In this document: one piece after another, positions 21,201 to 29,100 of the stretch
Layout: each line of letters begins with the position of its first letter
Position numbering within the stretch: position 1 is the first letter of the stretch
Assembly: GCA_003116975.1 (NCBI GenBank)
Contig: BGKB01000004.1
Location: 372,001-436,000, forward strand
Length of the DNA: 64,000 nt
Source of the DNA: Aurantiochytrium sp. KH105
Lineage: Eukaryota > Sar > Bigyra > Thraustochytrida > Thraustochytriidae
Direction of reading: 5' to 3'
The notes under the pieces: generated by a model
Database searches by the model: none
What the model was told of the DNA's origin: nothing
The model's input: only the letters and a program-made list of their open reading frames with translations
Position numbers and translations under genes: made by a program

Positions 21201-21215
21201 CGCCTCAGTCATCAT
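15255..21215 (-). CDS. ABCA-type full ABC transporter
   Basis: A 1986-residue full transporter in the order TMD1-NBD1-TMD2-NBD2, the ABCA arrangement; members usually move lipids. TMD1 covers about residues 45-460 with a compact extracellular loop rather than the large one of animal ABCA proteins. NBD1 (from about 520) has Walker A GKNGAGKST, signature LSGGACRRVSVGLA and Walker B LVLLDEPTTGMDP. A long acidic, Ser-rich linker (about 780-1150) precedes TMD2 (about 1160-1550). NBD2 has Walker A GPNGSAKST, where the third glycine is replaced by Ala, signature MSGGMQRRLSIALA and Walker B VVILDEPTTQLDP. I chose the ATG at 21215; 110 upstream codons are open but are a GC-repeat-encoded R/A/P run. 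It is divergent from the HSF gene. Confidence 0.93.
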   Translation of the reverse strand: MMTEAATRPGGFAGPRASEAEAEAPGRGSARGRCTAFSVIPCGGSVGIYLALLMKCVRVFVRRPFIACFYCLITPVMVLITYAVNEFYVDTSGGIASYSYDSCGKPLDVDFNYDFNPFVSLTLAAGPIITGILSTVFVQDESKSGLLIALLSSKRGYWAFWLSWWTLFTVLDLAIALVSAGLAKALPDVIFEHVSFGTIFATLFFGAGAIMLSIHFAVLVIAGFSRRSDYLILVYLLLVGINVVVTLSPLFGERVGPSYFQPENTTYIACESHIEGDSYTCGKDQTCNSTLIMYDGSEHTGCWYLASAQDSVWDTAGDPRASIQLAALFFIPSFHFAQIWAQIVGAVLLNGGTAYNAGSTFYDSTPVLIQKALGLDVDPMYVKVESGTYSSARQCSLDEPAHVGEYGVVGHDAPSFGQSIGFLTLLAFVYLIIVLGIMYLRGHRVFRRAKLAHTNKRVLKAKNEASSTSTGSQRSKPEIVVEKDTEPRPDENAPAPEDEQQHGHEFASVDCPLNGGGECDKGLVIENVSLSFGKGSRKVKALDSVSIRVQQGRLLTILGKNGAGKSTLIQILCTYLVQDSGHIRCNGMPVTSVRLGICVQEDRLYREFTPTEHFALWARLRMVPSDLIPEIVDRWLHSLNLHNLRNYKVGALSGGACRRVSVGLATIGTPALVLLDEPTTGMDPINQRYVWRHIETMKKQSLVVLTTHSMAEADSLADEVVVLARGRVVASGPPLDLKLRYGSIAQLALYVRPEDVDFVVNRLDQDFAPLFQHHCIEVRTVSSGYLTVCIRRRSTELAPHSSGDSTTFRSQPGQDEITDMDEDLNESSNDEDPKAGKGHDISIRLTEGVNSAASDALRRDARVQTHDESARDSDTDTIIEDDDEVGEEHLHEATVGATDGSLRSVTDTEQGDRSWSRGSGAPNSASFREARAFSKDEVDTASPMIESARDEAMKDPQKQLVEGLAALITWVQSPESRIREYGISNTTFEEVFLSIVEDSNRHLGRGPLRSSDSSTLSGRLSTRIDSVAQKQRNHTQESNEKLREKEIATYEKAAVSATDGAPPAKSFDRPAAVDRPVRQLARKTHSENMSIIFASEPRSQSTMSAPESSRRPSALSSKDVVPPSAGSAPPLQSVVQLRTLPAAADLQLQGLEVRAYGIWLWLEQVGAITFKNFRVRIFSWEVVAKWFVAVVLLVSITLVESTNSELRTDVLALSLLLSFVAILLIPYGVFEINSGYLQIFKLHRCTFTTMAASELLFLFVVLFIIFIIAMSIFMAVTIGTGVHDEELLYLCNLDNVSACRCVVVSNETDGVWVERELAILEEITTLVTDGTHDGVFWWYGRIVNEPGSWFMLLAVSVSLALGLSGLSLIISSLFRHHRMAAFFGGILLILWGVLPPILTLRHLKDSMFLPDANTCTVRNYVGLDISFENLAGATCAQRHLNPQQDKAAPDASRDSLRALNLIFSIGFSSSMFNFFRGGTRTEVLNASTDFVGSSALAFSQTCSSDNAVFFRKDLGVFWAGSLVMILIGLFAYWLRTFPPEALMVLEHGCYGMWHRLCGRINPRYRSAPISEHRYSDDNLDDANSSWRGPGRTRSCVRAERERVESLVAAFDGLSRSERDPIALAKLSKTYFTRRGRVEALTDAYLAVRPGEVVGFLGPNGSAKSTLCRILNGTLSATFGKAYVMGLDVETQMTRILPHLGYVGQRDCLWTGLTARQHLELVLHLRGAMVTQQERVSLIEEVASRLDLSEFMDRKVSAMSGGMQRRLSIALAMLGSPRVVILDEPTTQLDPSTRRKVWECIQYFRESYKCAIVITTHSMEEADELCDRVCIITKGQIRAVDTPQGLKDRFGNGYVLILKVMPGHRQEALDFVKKHVYEQAVLGNCLNDVMRIYFPRDGFDLTHAFAELFSEKARTEGHIANFLLNQATLHDVFMNIAGLDEAHLEEIGYLNENAHELVVKLLRHRGFHASGVTPVQKASAPPSYPFR

Positions 21216-22062
21216 CGCTTGCCCCGTGCTGTGACTGTGACTGTGTCTACGTCTGTGCCGGTGTTTCTCTCTCCCCACTCTGGCTGGCGGTGCGCGCGGA
21301 CTGGCTGCCCGAGCTGGCTGGCCGCCCGGCCGCCCGGACGGCGGGAGCTCGCTCCGGACGCGCCGCGCCGCGCCGCGCCGCGCCGCGCCTCGCCCCGCCT
21401 CGCCTCGCCGTTCTGCTCGCCGCCAGTGCTGCAGCGCCGGCCCGGGGTCCGGGACCGGCGGCGTTCTGCGGTCGCCGGCCAGCGAGCTAGCTGGCTGCCT
21501 CTGCAGGCTGTCGTGCCGACCTGTGTCGTGCCGCGCCGCCTCCAAATCGAGCTACGACTCGTGATGGATGAGATTGGGCTGCCTGAAGGACGTTTCTTTG
21601 TGAGCGAGACTGTCGCACAGGCGCTGCTGGTGAGGCTGCTTGTGATCGATCGTGATGTCGTTGCGTCGCAGCGGCAGCGGCGGCAGCGGCGTCTGGGAGG
21701 GAGGTCATCTGATCAGGAAGGAGGCCGCGAGGCGTCGAGGACGCGACGCGCAAGACGAGTGACCGTTTCCGCCAAGGGTCTCTCCCGCGAGGCGGACTCC
21801 GGCGGCAACGCTCTCGTCGCGCGGCAGCGGCCGGGCAGCGGAGCGGGGGAGCCCTCGTCACGTTGTGGTTACACTTGCTTCCCACGGTGAGCCCACGGCG
21901 ACGATAGCCAGATGTCACAGGGACACGACAGGAGACGAAGCGAGAATCGTGGCGAGGCGAAGCGAAGCGCGTCGCGTCGATGGACACCCGCGTGCGTGCG
22001 AGAGAGCGTGCCAGTGGCGCGGCCGGGATGCCCGGCTTGAGTCGGAGGCTCTGCACTGCTCG

Positions 22063-22097
<35 letters not shown>

Positions 22098-23102
22098 CCC
22101 ACCCACCCATTCGTGCCGCAGCCGCGGATATCAGGCCGAGCGGGGCCGGGAACGGACTGCCTCCGTCCGGCGTGTGCGACGCTGTTGTCGCCGCCGCTGC
22201 TGCTGCTGCAGCTGCTGCAGCTGATTTCAAACCCGGCCTCTAGCGGTCTTCTACAACTCCGCCGCGCGCGTTTCTCCACGCAGCCTGGGCGTTCCGCAGC
22301 GCAGCGCAGTCAGCAGCAGCAGCAGCAGCACAGCAGCTCTGCCGCTCGCGCGGTGGCCGCTGTCGCCAGTAGCGGCAGCGGCAGCGGCTGCGACAGGCGG
22401 CCAAGTTCCTGTGGCCGCACCAGCTACGCGCTGCTGGTGCCTCTTCGCATCCAAAAAGATCTGAATTCGCCCATTCGACCATGAACGCAGATTCGACTTG
22501 CGCCTCGCCTCGCAGAGTCCCAATGCCGCGCCGCGCCGCCGCCTCCGTCGCTCGCCCGCCCCGCCTCGCCTCGCCTCGGCCAGGCCCGCGCCGCGCGACG
22601 CTTTCCGCCTTTGGCCGCGGCCCAAACCGACGGCGACGATGAGATCTCATCCCGACGATTCGAAAACGTAGACACTAACGTGCACACCACACGTGCGAAC
22701 GATAGAGTCTACGTTGTTCGCCGTGGCCGCGACGCGCGGGAAGGGCGCCGCCGAGCGCGCCGGGCACGAGCATGCGCGCGCGCGCGGGCGCGGCGCGCAG
22801 ACCCCGAGCAGCGGCGCCGCCGTCGCCTGCCCACCCGCCGCTGTGCGCGCCGCCGCAGCCGGAGCGCAGAGGCAGCGGAGCCAGCGGCGCGGCGGCTCGG
22901 CTCGGCCCGAGCAGAGAAGGCGAGGACCTGCCGCTGATTTTTCCCGCGAGCGGCGAGACCGACCGCGCGAGACCGTCCGCGCAGCGCGCGCGCCGCGAGC
23001 CGGACGGGGCCCGGCCGCCGTGCGTCGACCGCGCGCACTGAGGCGGACGTGGCCTACGCCGAAGCCTCGGTGTCCCTCGTCGCAGGCGCGCAAAAGCTTA
23101 AC
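21216..23102. other. Long divergent intergenic region between ABCA and HSF genes
   Basis: About 1.9 kb containing two promoters. It is extremely GC-rich and carries short arrays: GCCGC/GCCTC pentamers near 21359-21410 and 22500-22575, CTG triplets near 22062-22093 and 22196-22220, CAG triplets near 22310-22330. Several long open frames on both strands are biased-composition by-products. No gene is recognised. A 5' exon of the HSF gene could lie here. Confidence 0.5.
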
Positions 23103-24938
23103 ATGCAGGCCAACGCAGCGGGCGGCGCTGCTGGTGGCGTCGGCGGGAACAACAGCAACAGCAACAACAACAGCAGCAGCAGCAGCAGCAGCGCAAGCGT
23201 GGTGAGCTCCGGGAGCAAGAAAAAGACGAGGAAGGACGGAAAGTCGTCGCAGCCAGTCGTGCCGAGGTTCCTCATCAAAACTTACGAAATGATGATGGAG
23301 CCCAGTCACCACGATCTCGTGGACTGGAACCGCGAAGGCACGGTGATCGTCATCAAAAACGTACATGGCTTTTCTGAAAAGGTTCTCCCGCAGTACTTTA
23401 AACACTCCAACTACGCCAGCTTTGTCCGTCAGCTCAACATGTACGGATTCACGCGCGCCCTCAACATGCCACAGGCCTTCAAGCACCACCTCTTCCAGCG
23501 AGGCAAGAAAGAAAAGCTCTCGCTTATGAAGCGCAAGCTGAGTCAGCCAAAACAGGACCTTACCGCCCTCAGTAACAAATACAAGGCGGACCTCGAGCGC
23601 GCACAGCAAGATCTAGAGGCCATGCGCGAGCGGCAGCAAAGATTCGACGAGGAGGTCACCAAGCTCAAAGGCCAAAATGCACATCTTGACAAAGAAAATG
23701 CAATGCTCTGGCAGGTCGTCGAGGAGGCACGCGGTCGCCAACAGCTTCTTGCGCAGAAAATGAAGCAAATCATGAGCTTCTTGTATGGGGCCTTCATGAA
23801 CAGGGACGGCAAAGTCCAGCTCGAGACAATCTCCGAGGCGCTTCCAATGATCCTCGATTCCGCTAAAGACGCTGGCGTTGAGATTGAAGAGCTTTCAAAT
23901 GGTGACAACCAAAAATCTGCCAACGCGCTCTTTGCGCCTGACCAAGGGAGTGCGCAAGGAGCCTCCGCGAGGAGCGGACTGCCCGCGCCGCCTCGGTCGC
24001 GCATGTACGATGAGCACCGTCCGCACGAGACGACTTCCACCCGGGCGTCGTCCTCAGGTGTGCCAAAGGGTTTCGAACCTCCGTCTGGGGCCAACCATTC
24101 TTCAAGGCAGTCTCATCCACCACCACAACACATACAGCAGCAGCAGCAGCAGCAGCAGCAGCACTCGGGCGAGGATGAGGAGGACGATTCTGACTTTGTC
24201 CGGCTTGACTCCTCGCTTTTACGTATGCCCACGCTCACTGGGGACTCTCTGCTTGACTATAGCAACTCAAACCAGCCAGGCGAAAACAATACTGCAGGCG
24301 CTCTTGTTTCCCCCAACGGCCCCAGCAACGATCTTGCCCCGCTTCTGCAGCAGCCCAGGACCAGGGAACTTTCCAGTAGCTCTTCAAGGATGATGAAAGA
24401 CCTTCCTTCTCCCTCGCCAATGTCCAGCGACCCCAAATTTGCACCCGAAAACGACGTCGACTTTAGCGCAGAAACCAGTATGGGTGCTCCAGACCTCGCG
24501 CGGGCAGACAGTCTTGTCCGCGGGGCTTCCTTGCAGTCCTTTCTGGATCTTGTCGAGTCGAGCAAGGCCAAAAATGGAAATGCCGAAGATGACCTCCACA
24601 GACATTTGGATATCGCGAAAGAGCTTGATCAGTACATGAACGAGCAAGATAATACGCTGCAACGCATGAATACCATTGAGAGCCAACTCTCCCAGGCGCA
24701 AGGCCCGCACTTTGACAACGACGGCGACTCTGGCATCGGCGACGACCCGAACGTGCCCGATTTTTTTACGGGTGATGACGACGTACAGGGCGCGTCTTCC
24801 GAGTCCACGAATCTTTCGCCAACCAAGCGCCGTGAACCCGATTCTCCAGATAAAGTGTCTCCTGGTGACATTCTTCAAGATGGGAGCTCCAGCGCCACAA
24901 AAAAGAGGAAAACAAGCTTCGATGATGGCGTCATTTGA
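23103..24938 (+). CDS. HSF: Heat-shock transcription factor
   Basis: A nuclear transcription factor that binds nGAAn repeats. From the ATG at 23103 it has 611 residues: a G/N/S-rich head (1-40), a basic patch KKKTRKDGK, the winged-helix HSF DNA-binding domain (about 53-148; VPRFLIKTYEMM, DWNREGTVIVI, LPQYFKHSNYASFVRQLNMYGF) and a coiled-coil HR-A/B oligomerisation region (about 153-240). The C-terminal half is acidic, Ser/Gln-rich with a CAG-encoded Gln run (24138-24162), typical of an activation region. The frame is open for 18 codons upstream of the ATG from a GTG, so a spliced 5' exon is possible. The C-terminus has a KKRK motif near the end (ATKKRKTSF), a candidate nuclear localisation signal. 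It converges with the next gene, 166 bp apart. Confidence 0.93.
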   Translation: MQANAAGGAAGGVGGNNSNSNNNSSSSSSSASVVSSGSKKKTRKDGKSSQPVVPRFLIKTYEMMMEPSHHDLVDWNREGTVIVIKNVHGFSEKVLPQYFKHSNYASFVRQLNMYGFTRALNMPQAFKHHLFQRGKKEKLSLMKRKLSQPKQDLTALSNKYKADLERAQQDLEAMRERQQRFDEEVTKLKGQNAHLDKENAMLWQVVEEARGRQQLLAQKMKQIMSFLYGAFMNRDGKVQLETISEALPMILDSAKDAGVEIEELSNGDNQKSANALFAPDQGSAQGASARSGLPAPPRSRMYDEHRPHETTSTRASSSGVPKGFEPPSGANHSSRQSHPPPQHIQQQQQQQQQHSGEDEEDDSDFVRLDSSLLRMPTLTGDSLLDYSNSNQPGENNTAGALVSPNGPSNDLAPLLQQPRTRELSSSSSRMMKDLPSPSPMSSDPKFAPENDVDFSAETSMGAPDLARADSLVRGASLQSFLDLVESSKAKNGNAEDDLHRHLDIAKELDQYMNEQDNTLQRMNTIESQLSQAQGPHFDNDGDSGIGDDPNVPDFFTGDDDVQGASSESTNLSPTKRREPDSPDKVSPGDILQDGSSSATKKRKTSFDDGVI

Positions 24939-25104
24939 AGAAATTTGACTATGCTATGCACGGAATTTTGAGTTGCGCCCATGCTTGGTAAATGCACGGG
25001 GCCACGGGCCTTGGCTCCGTTCAATTTTATCAAATGCTTGGTGTCATCAATATATTTTTTTCTCATATTTCTCCATGTGTCAATGCGATTATCACTTTCA
25101 ATGT

Positions 25105-25677
25105 TCAACTTTCTTGCTGGTCCTGCGCCGCAGCTTGCTGCTGTGTTTGTTGCTGTTGTGGTTGCTGCTGTTGCTGCGGCGGCGGTGGCTGGGTCACTGA
25201 CGTCATCTCGGCGTCACCCTCGGTGGTCGGTGCGGCTGCAGGTGCTGCCGTGGCGCCCTGCGTTTCGGCTTGTTTATCTAGCAGCATCTGCAGCTCCGAG
25301 GCGTGTCTCGCCTCCAGCGCCGCCCCCTTGTCCTTGATCTCCTGGAGGATGCGCTTCCTCTCACGCTCCACCTCGGGACTTTTGCGCTTCTTGAGCTTGT
25401 TCCGCTGTCTCCGCAGCTCGCCTTCTTCGACCCGCCATTGCTTGAGCTCGTGATGGTGCCTCTTTTCCATCTGGCCGCGCGACTCCTCCACCTCTGCCGG
25501 GTTCTCGCTCACCTCCTCGCCCTGGGGCTGGAGCTTGCCGCTCGAGTTCCTCGCGGCGCCCGGGTCGGCATCGTCGCCCACGTCCATGGACTCCGCCCCA
25601 TCTCCCGCGCTCCGTGCACGCAGCGGGTCGAACCTTCGCGCCTGCGCTTTCGCGCGCTTGCGTCTGGACTTGGCCAT
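25105..25677 (-). CDS. Small coiled-coil protein resembling the N-terminal region of OTUD6, without an OTU domain
   Basis: A 190-residue protein, from the ATG at 25677. The N-terminus is strongly basic (MAKSRRKRAKAQARRFDPL), like a nuclear/nucleolar targeting signal. The centre (about 75-145) is a charged coiled coil with the pattern RHHHELKQW, LRRQRNKLKKRKSPEVERERKRI and LEARHASELQML that resembles the N-terminal module of OTUD6-type deubiquitinases (RHRKEKKELQ, KNDKKRRKQL, MEQKHREELEQL). The catalytic OTU domain is absent: the protein instead ends in a P/Q-rich tail and stops. Function is unknown; it may be a stand-alone adaptor. The frame is open 113 codons further upstream without conserved features. 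Confidence 0.7.
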   Translation of the reverse strand: MAKSRRKRAKAQARRFDPLRARSAGDGAESMDVGDDADPGAARNSSGKLQPQGEEVSENPAEVEESRGQMEKRHHHELKQWRVEEGELRRQRNKLKKRKSPEVERERKRILQEIKDKGAALEARHASELQMLLDKQAETQGATAAPAAAPTTEGDAEMTSVTQPPPPQQQQQPQQQQTQQQAAAQDQQES

Positions 25678-26149
25678 GCTCTTCGAGCGCCCGCGCCTCG
25701 CCGGAGCTCGCGGGTTTGCTTGGGCGCAGAGCCCGCGCGCCCGACCTGACCCCGCGACGCAAGAATGCGTGGTCCCGCTCGCGAGACCCCAATTCGTTTG
25801 GGGGCCCCGCCGCGGTGGGACTCTTTCCCGCGGTCCTCCATGGTGAACCTCCTGACAGTAGAGAAACTGACGCCTGGGCGCGAGGGAGAGAAAGTGAAAG
25901 AGGGCACTACTTGACTTCCTGAGCAAGCAAGTGCCGCGCAGCCCGCCATGGCCTTGCATACGGGAATCGCGTCTGCTGTTGCGCGAGGCAGTGAAAAAGA
26001 AAGTGAAAGCTGGCATTCTTTGGCTGCCTACTTTTAGAGCAAGTATGAATTCGCATCAATGCATGTTGCAAGGCAGACTGCATTCGTCCTGGAAGGGAAG
26101 AAAAAGTGTATAAATAAGACATCGTCTTTTAAAGATGGCCGTCAAGTTC
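25678..26149. other. Intergenic region between two minus-strand genes
   Basis: 3' flank of BTAF1 and 5' flank of the OTUD6-like gene. No other gene or repeat of note is visible. Confidence 0.5.
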
Positions 26150-29100
26150 CTACTCCTGCCGACCATCGAGTTTGCGTACAAAGGCGGCGACGTCGAAAGC
26201 ATTGTACTCGGTCTCGTGCGGATCCACCTCGTGAACCTCGTCGAGCCGACTCGCAAAACTCTGGGGAAGGTTGAGCGCCTGCAAGATCTCGTCGGTGTGC
26301 ATGCTGTCCACAGCGCTGTTATCCGCATCCACCACACGATCGGCAACTGCTCGCTTGAAGCGCTGCAAACTCAATACGCGCTCCTCCACCGTGCCCCGAG
26401 AGAGAAGTCTGTACACATTTACGGCGCGCCGCTGTCCGAGCCTATGCGCACGATCCATGGCTTGCAAGTCATTCATTGGGTTCCAGTCATGTTCTACGAA
26501 AATGACCACGTTTGCGCCCGTTAAGTTTAGGCCCTGTCCTCCAACTTTAGTCGTGGCCAAAAGAACTTGGATGTTTGCATCCGTGTTGAAACGGTTTGCA
26601 ATGGATTGGCGCGCATGCGCAGTCACCGATCCGTCGAGACGCAGGGAACGGAGCGCTCCGTTCAAGGCCTGCTGCAACACCTGCTCCTCGATTAGATCAA
26701 GCGTCCCTGTCCATTGCGCAAAGATGATTGCCTTGGCAGGACCCGTGGAATCTGAATTCGGCCCTGGGATACTACTTTCCCGCGCACGCACTCCAGACGA
26801 ACTTCCGTCCGCTTCGTCCTTGACGAATGCAACGAGGCGAGCGTCGCTCCCTCCGTTCCCGACAGCGTCCGCACTGGGGATAACAACGTTGCGCAAGAGG
26901 TCGACAAGCGCGCGGAACTTGCCCGCAGTACGATAGCCATCTTCTTGAGCTGCAGAGAGTTTGGACTCGAGCAATCTGCGTTCGAGGCGGTCTCGCGTCG
27001 CGTTCTTTAGGCTACGCAGACAAAGCAATGGGTGTGTGCATGCCATGAGCAAGCGCATCGAGTGACCCAATGGGTCACTCACCCCGGCACCTTGGTCGTT
27101 TTCAAGCGTTGCGTACACTTTGGCCTGCACAGGAGACATTTCCATGGTCAAATCTTGCACGATTTTGGGCGGGAGATCGCGCAGCACCGAAGACTTTTCG
27201 CGCCGCAGCAAAAATGGCAATATTTTCCTACGCAACGACTCCAAGGCTTCCGCAGCGCGAACACCCTCGATTTCGCGCTGCTGCTCTCGCTTGCTTGCGC
27301 GTGATGACAAATTCTCGGGCCTTGACACATCGTCGCTGCCGCCGCCCCCTTGGTCTGCGGCACCAGTATCGAGGGTAATTCCGTCCTTGGAGAGAGCCAC
27401 ACGCGACGCACGCACCGGCTTGGCTACCGTGCGCTCAAAGCTCGAAGCGTCGCCCAGATATCCTGGCATAAGGAAATCAAACACGCTCCACAAATCGAGC
27501 ACGTCGTTATGTATCGGAGTGCCAGTGATGGCGAGGCGATGCTGCGCGGCCCCACCGATCAATTTACATTTTTCAGAGGCCGCCGTATACGGGTTACGAA
27601 TGCTATGCGCTTCATCGAGAATCATTGTTCGCCACGAAAGACCCATCCGAGCAATACGATCTGCATCGCGTGTGAGGACAGTATACGAAATCACCAAAAG
27701 CGCGTGTTTCGAGGCGTTCGCTGGGTCAGACATGAATTGCAGCAAGCGCACGAGCTCCATGCCACGTTCTCGAGGCGATCCAACATAAGCAAAGGGCACA
27801 AGCAAAGTCCCATACCATTGCTGCGCCTCTTGGCACCAATGACCCGTCAGCGAAGAGGGACAGACCACGAGAGAGCACTCTGGCAATGTGTATGAAGGCA
27901 ACGACGCGACAAGAGTAAGCGCCATGAGGGTTTTTCCAAGTCCAAGATCGTCGCAAAGGGCACCGCAAAGGCCGTGCTCGGCAAGAAACCCTAGCCAGCA
28001 TACGCCTTCCTTTTGATACGAACGCAGCTCAATACCAGCGGTCGCTGCGGTTTGGAGAACGCCCGCAAAGTCCTTTTCCATGGTCGCTCCAGTCAAAAGA
28101 GTATCGAGAAAGTATTGTCCTGCCTCTCTACGGCTTCTGGCTGCTTGCACGTCGGCCGGATGGCTGACACTTTCTGGTATGCGCGCGCTGCGTTCAATGG
28201 GCGCAACTTGAATGAGCGTGGCAAGACATTGTGCTGCCAAATCACGGACTTGTGGAGCGCGCGCGTCGTGAAGCAGGGGCATCACAAGCGGGACAAGACC
28301 AGCAGTGAAGGGCAGAAAGCAAAGTGCAGGATCCTTTGCTTCGTCGAGCAGAGAGAGCAAAAGTGATAGTGCACGGACGCGATATTTTGCATCGCGCGAG
28401 GTATCGCACGCAACGGGGAGCAGGAATTCGTGCACAATGCTCCAGCTTGGCGCAGCGAGGTCTCCCCATGTCTCCAACGCGCGAAAGAGGCTTCCTAGTG
28501 GCTGCAACAAGCTGATTTCGCTGTCTTGATCGAGAACAGGTTCGTCATGATCGCCTTGGTTATGAATCGGACCGTTCGTATCGCTGCTGCTGCTGCTGTT
28601 GCTGCTGCTGTTGCTGCTGCTGTTGCTGCTGCTGTTGCTGCTGCTGTTGCTGCTGCTGTTGCTGCTGCTGTTGCTGCTGCTGTTGCTGCTGCTGTTGCTG
28701 CTGCTGTTGCTGCTGCTGTTGCTGCTTTCTTGCCCATTCTTGCCAGTCTCAGAGCCAACAAAGCTTTGGACACCTGCACGCAAGTGAGCGAGCACATCGG
28801 GAAGAGCGATGCGTTTCGCAAAGGTCGAGCACACCCAAAGGGCCCCTGGAGAAGACTCTAAAAGTCGCGACTCCAGCTCAGGAAGCAGCATCCAAAGCTG
28901 CTCACCATTGGGATATTTCAGCGCGAGGCTCGAGGCAAGCACCTGCTGTCGAGGCCACTCGGCGGCAAGAATCTTTTTCGAGATTGTGCCAAGGGCTTTG
29001 GTTTTATCGGCGTCTGCGAGCTTTCCCATAAGCGTGACGAGACCTTCGGCAAGGATCTTGCTCTCAAAATGTGCAAACTCACTGTCGAGGGTTGCCGGAA

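Noticed and set aside
28599-28787. Poly-leucine and poly-alanine open frames
   Set aside because: Translations of the NSSS-coding minisatellite of BTAF1 in wrong frames.
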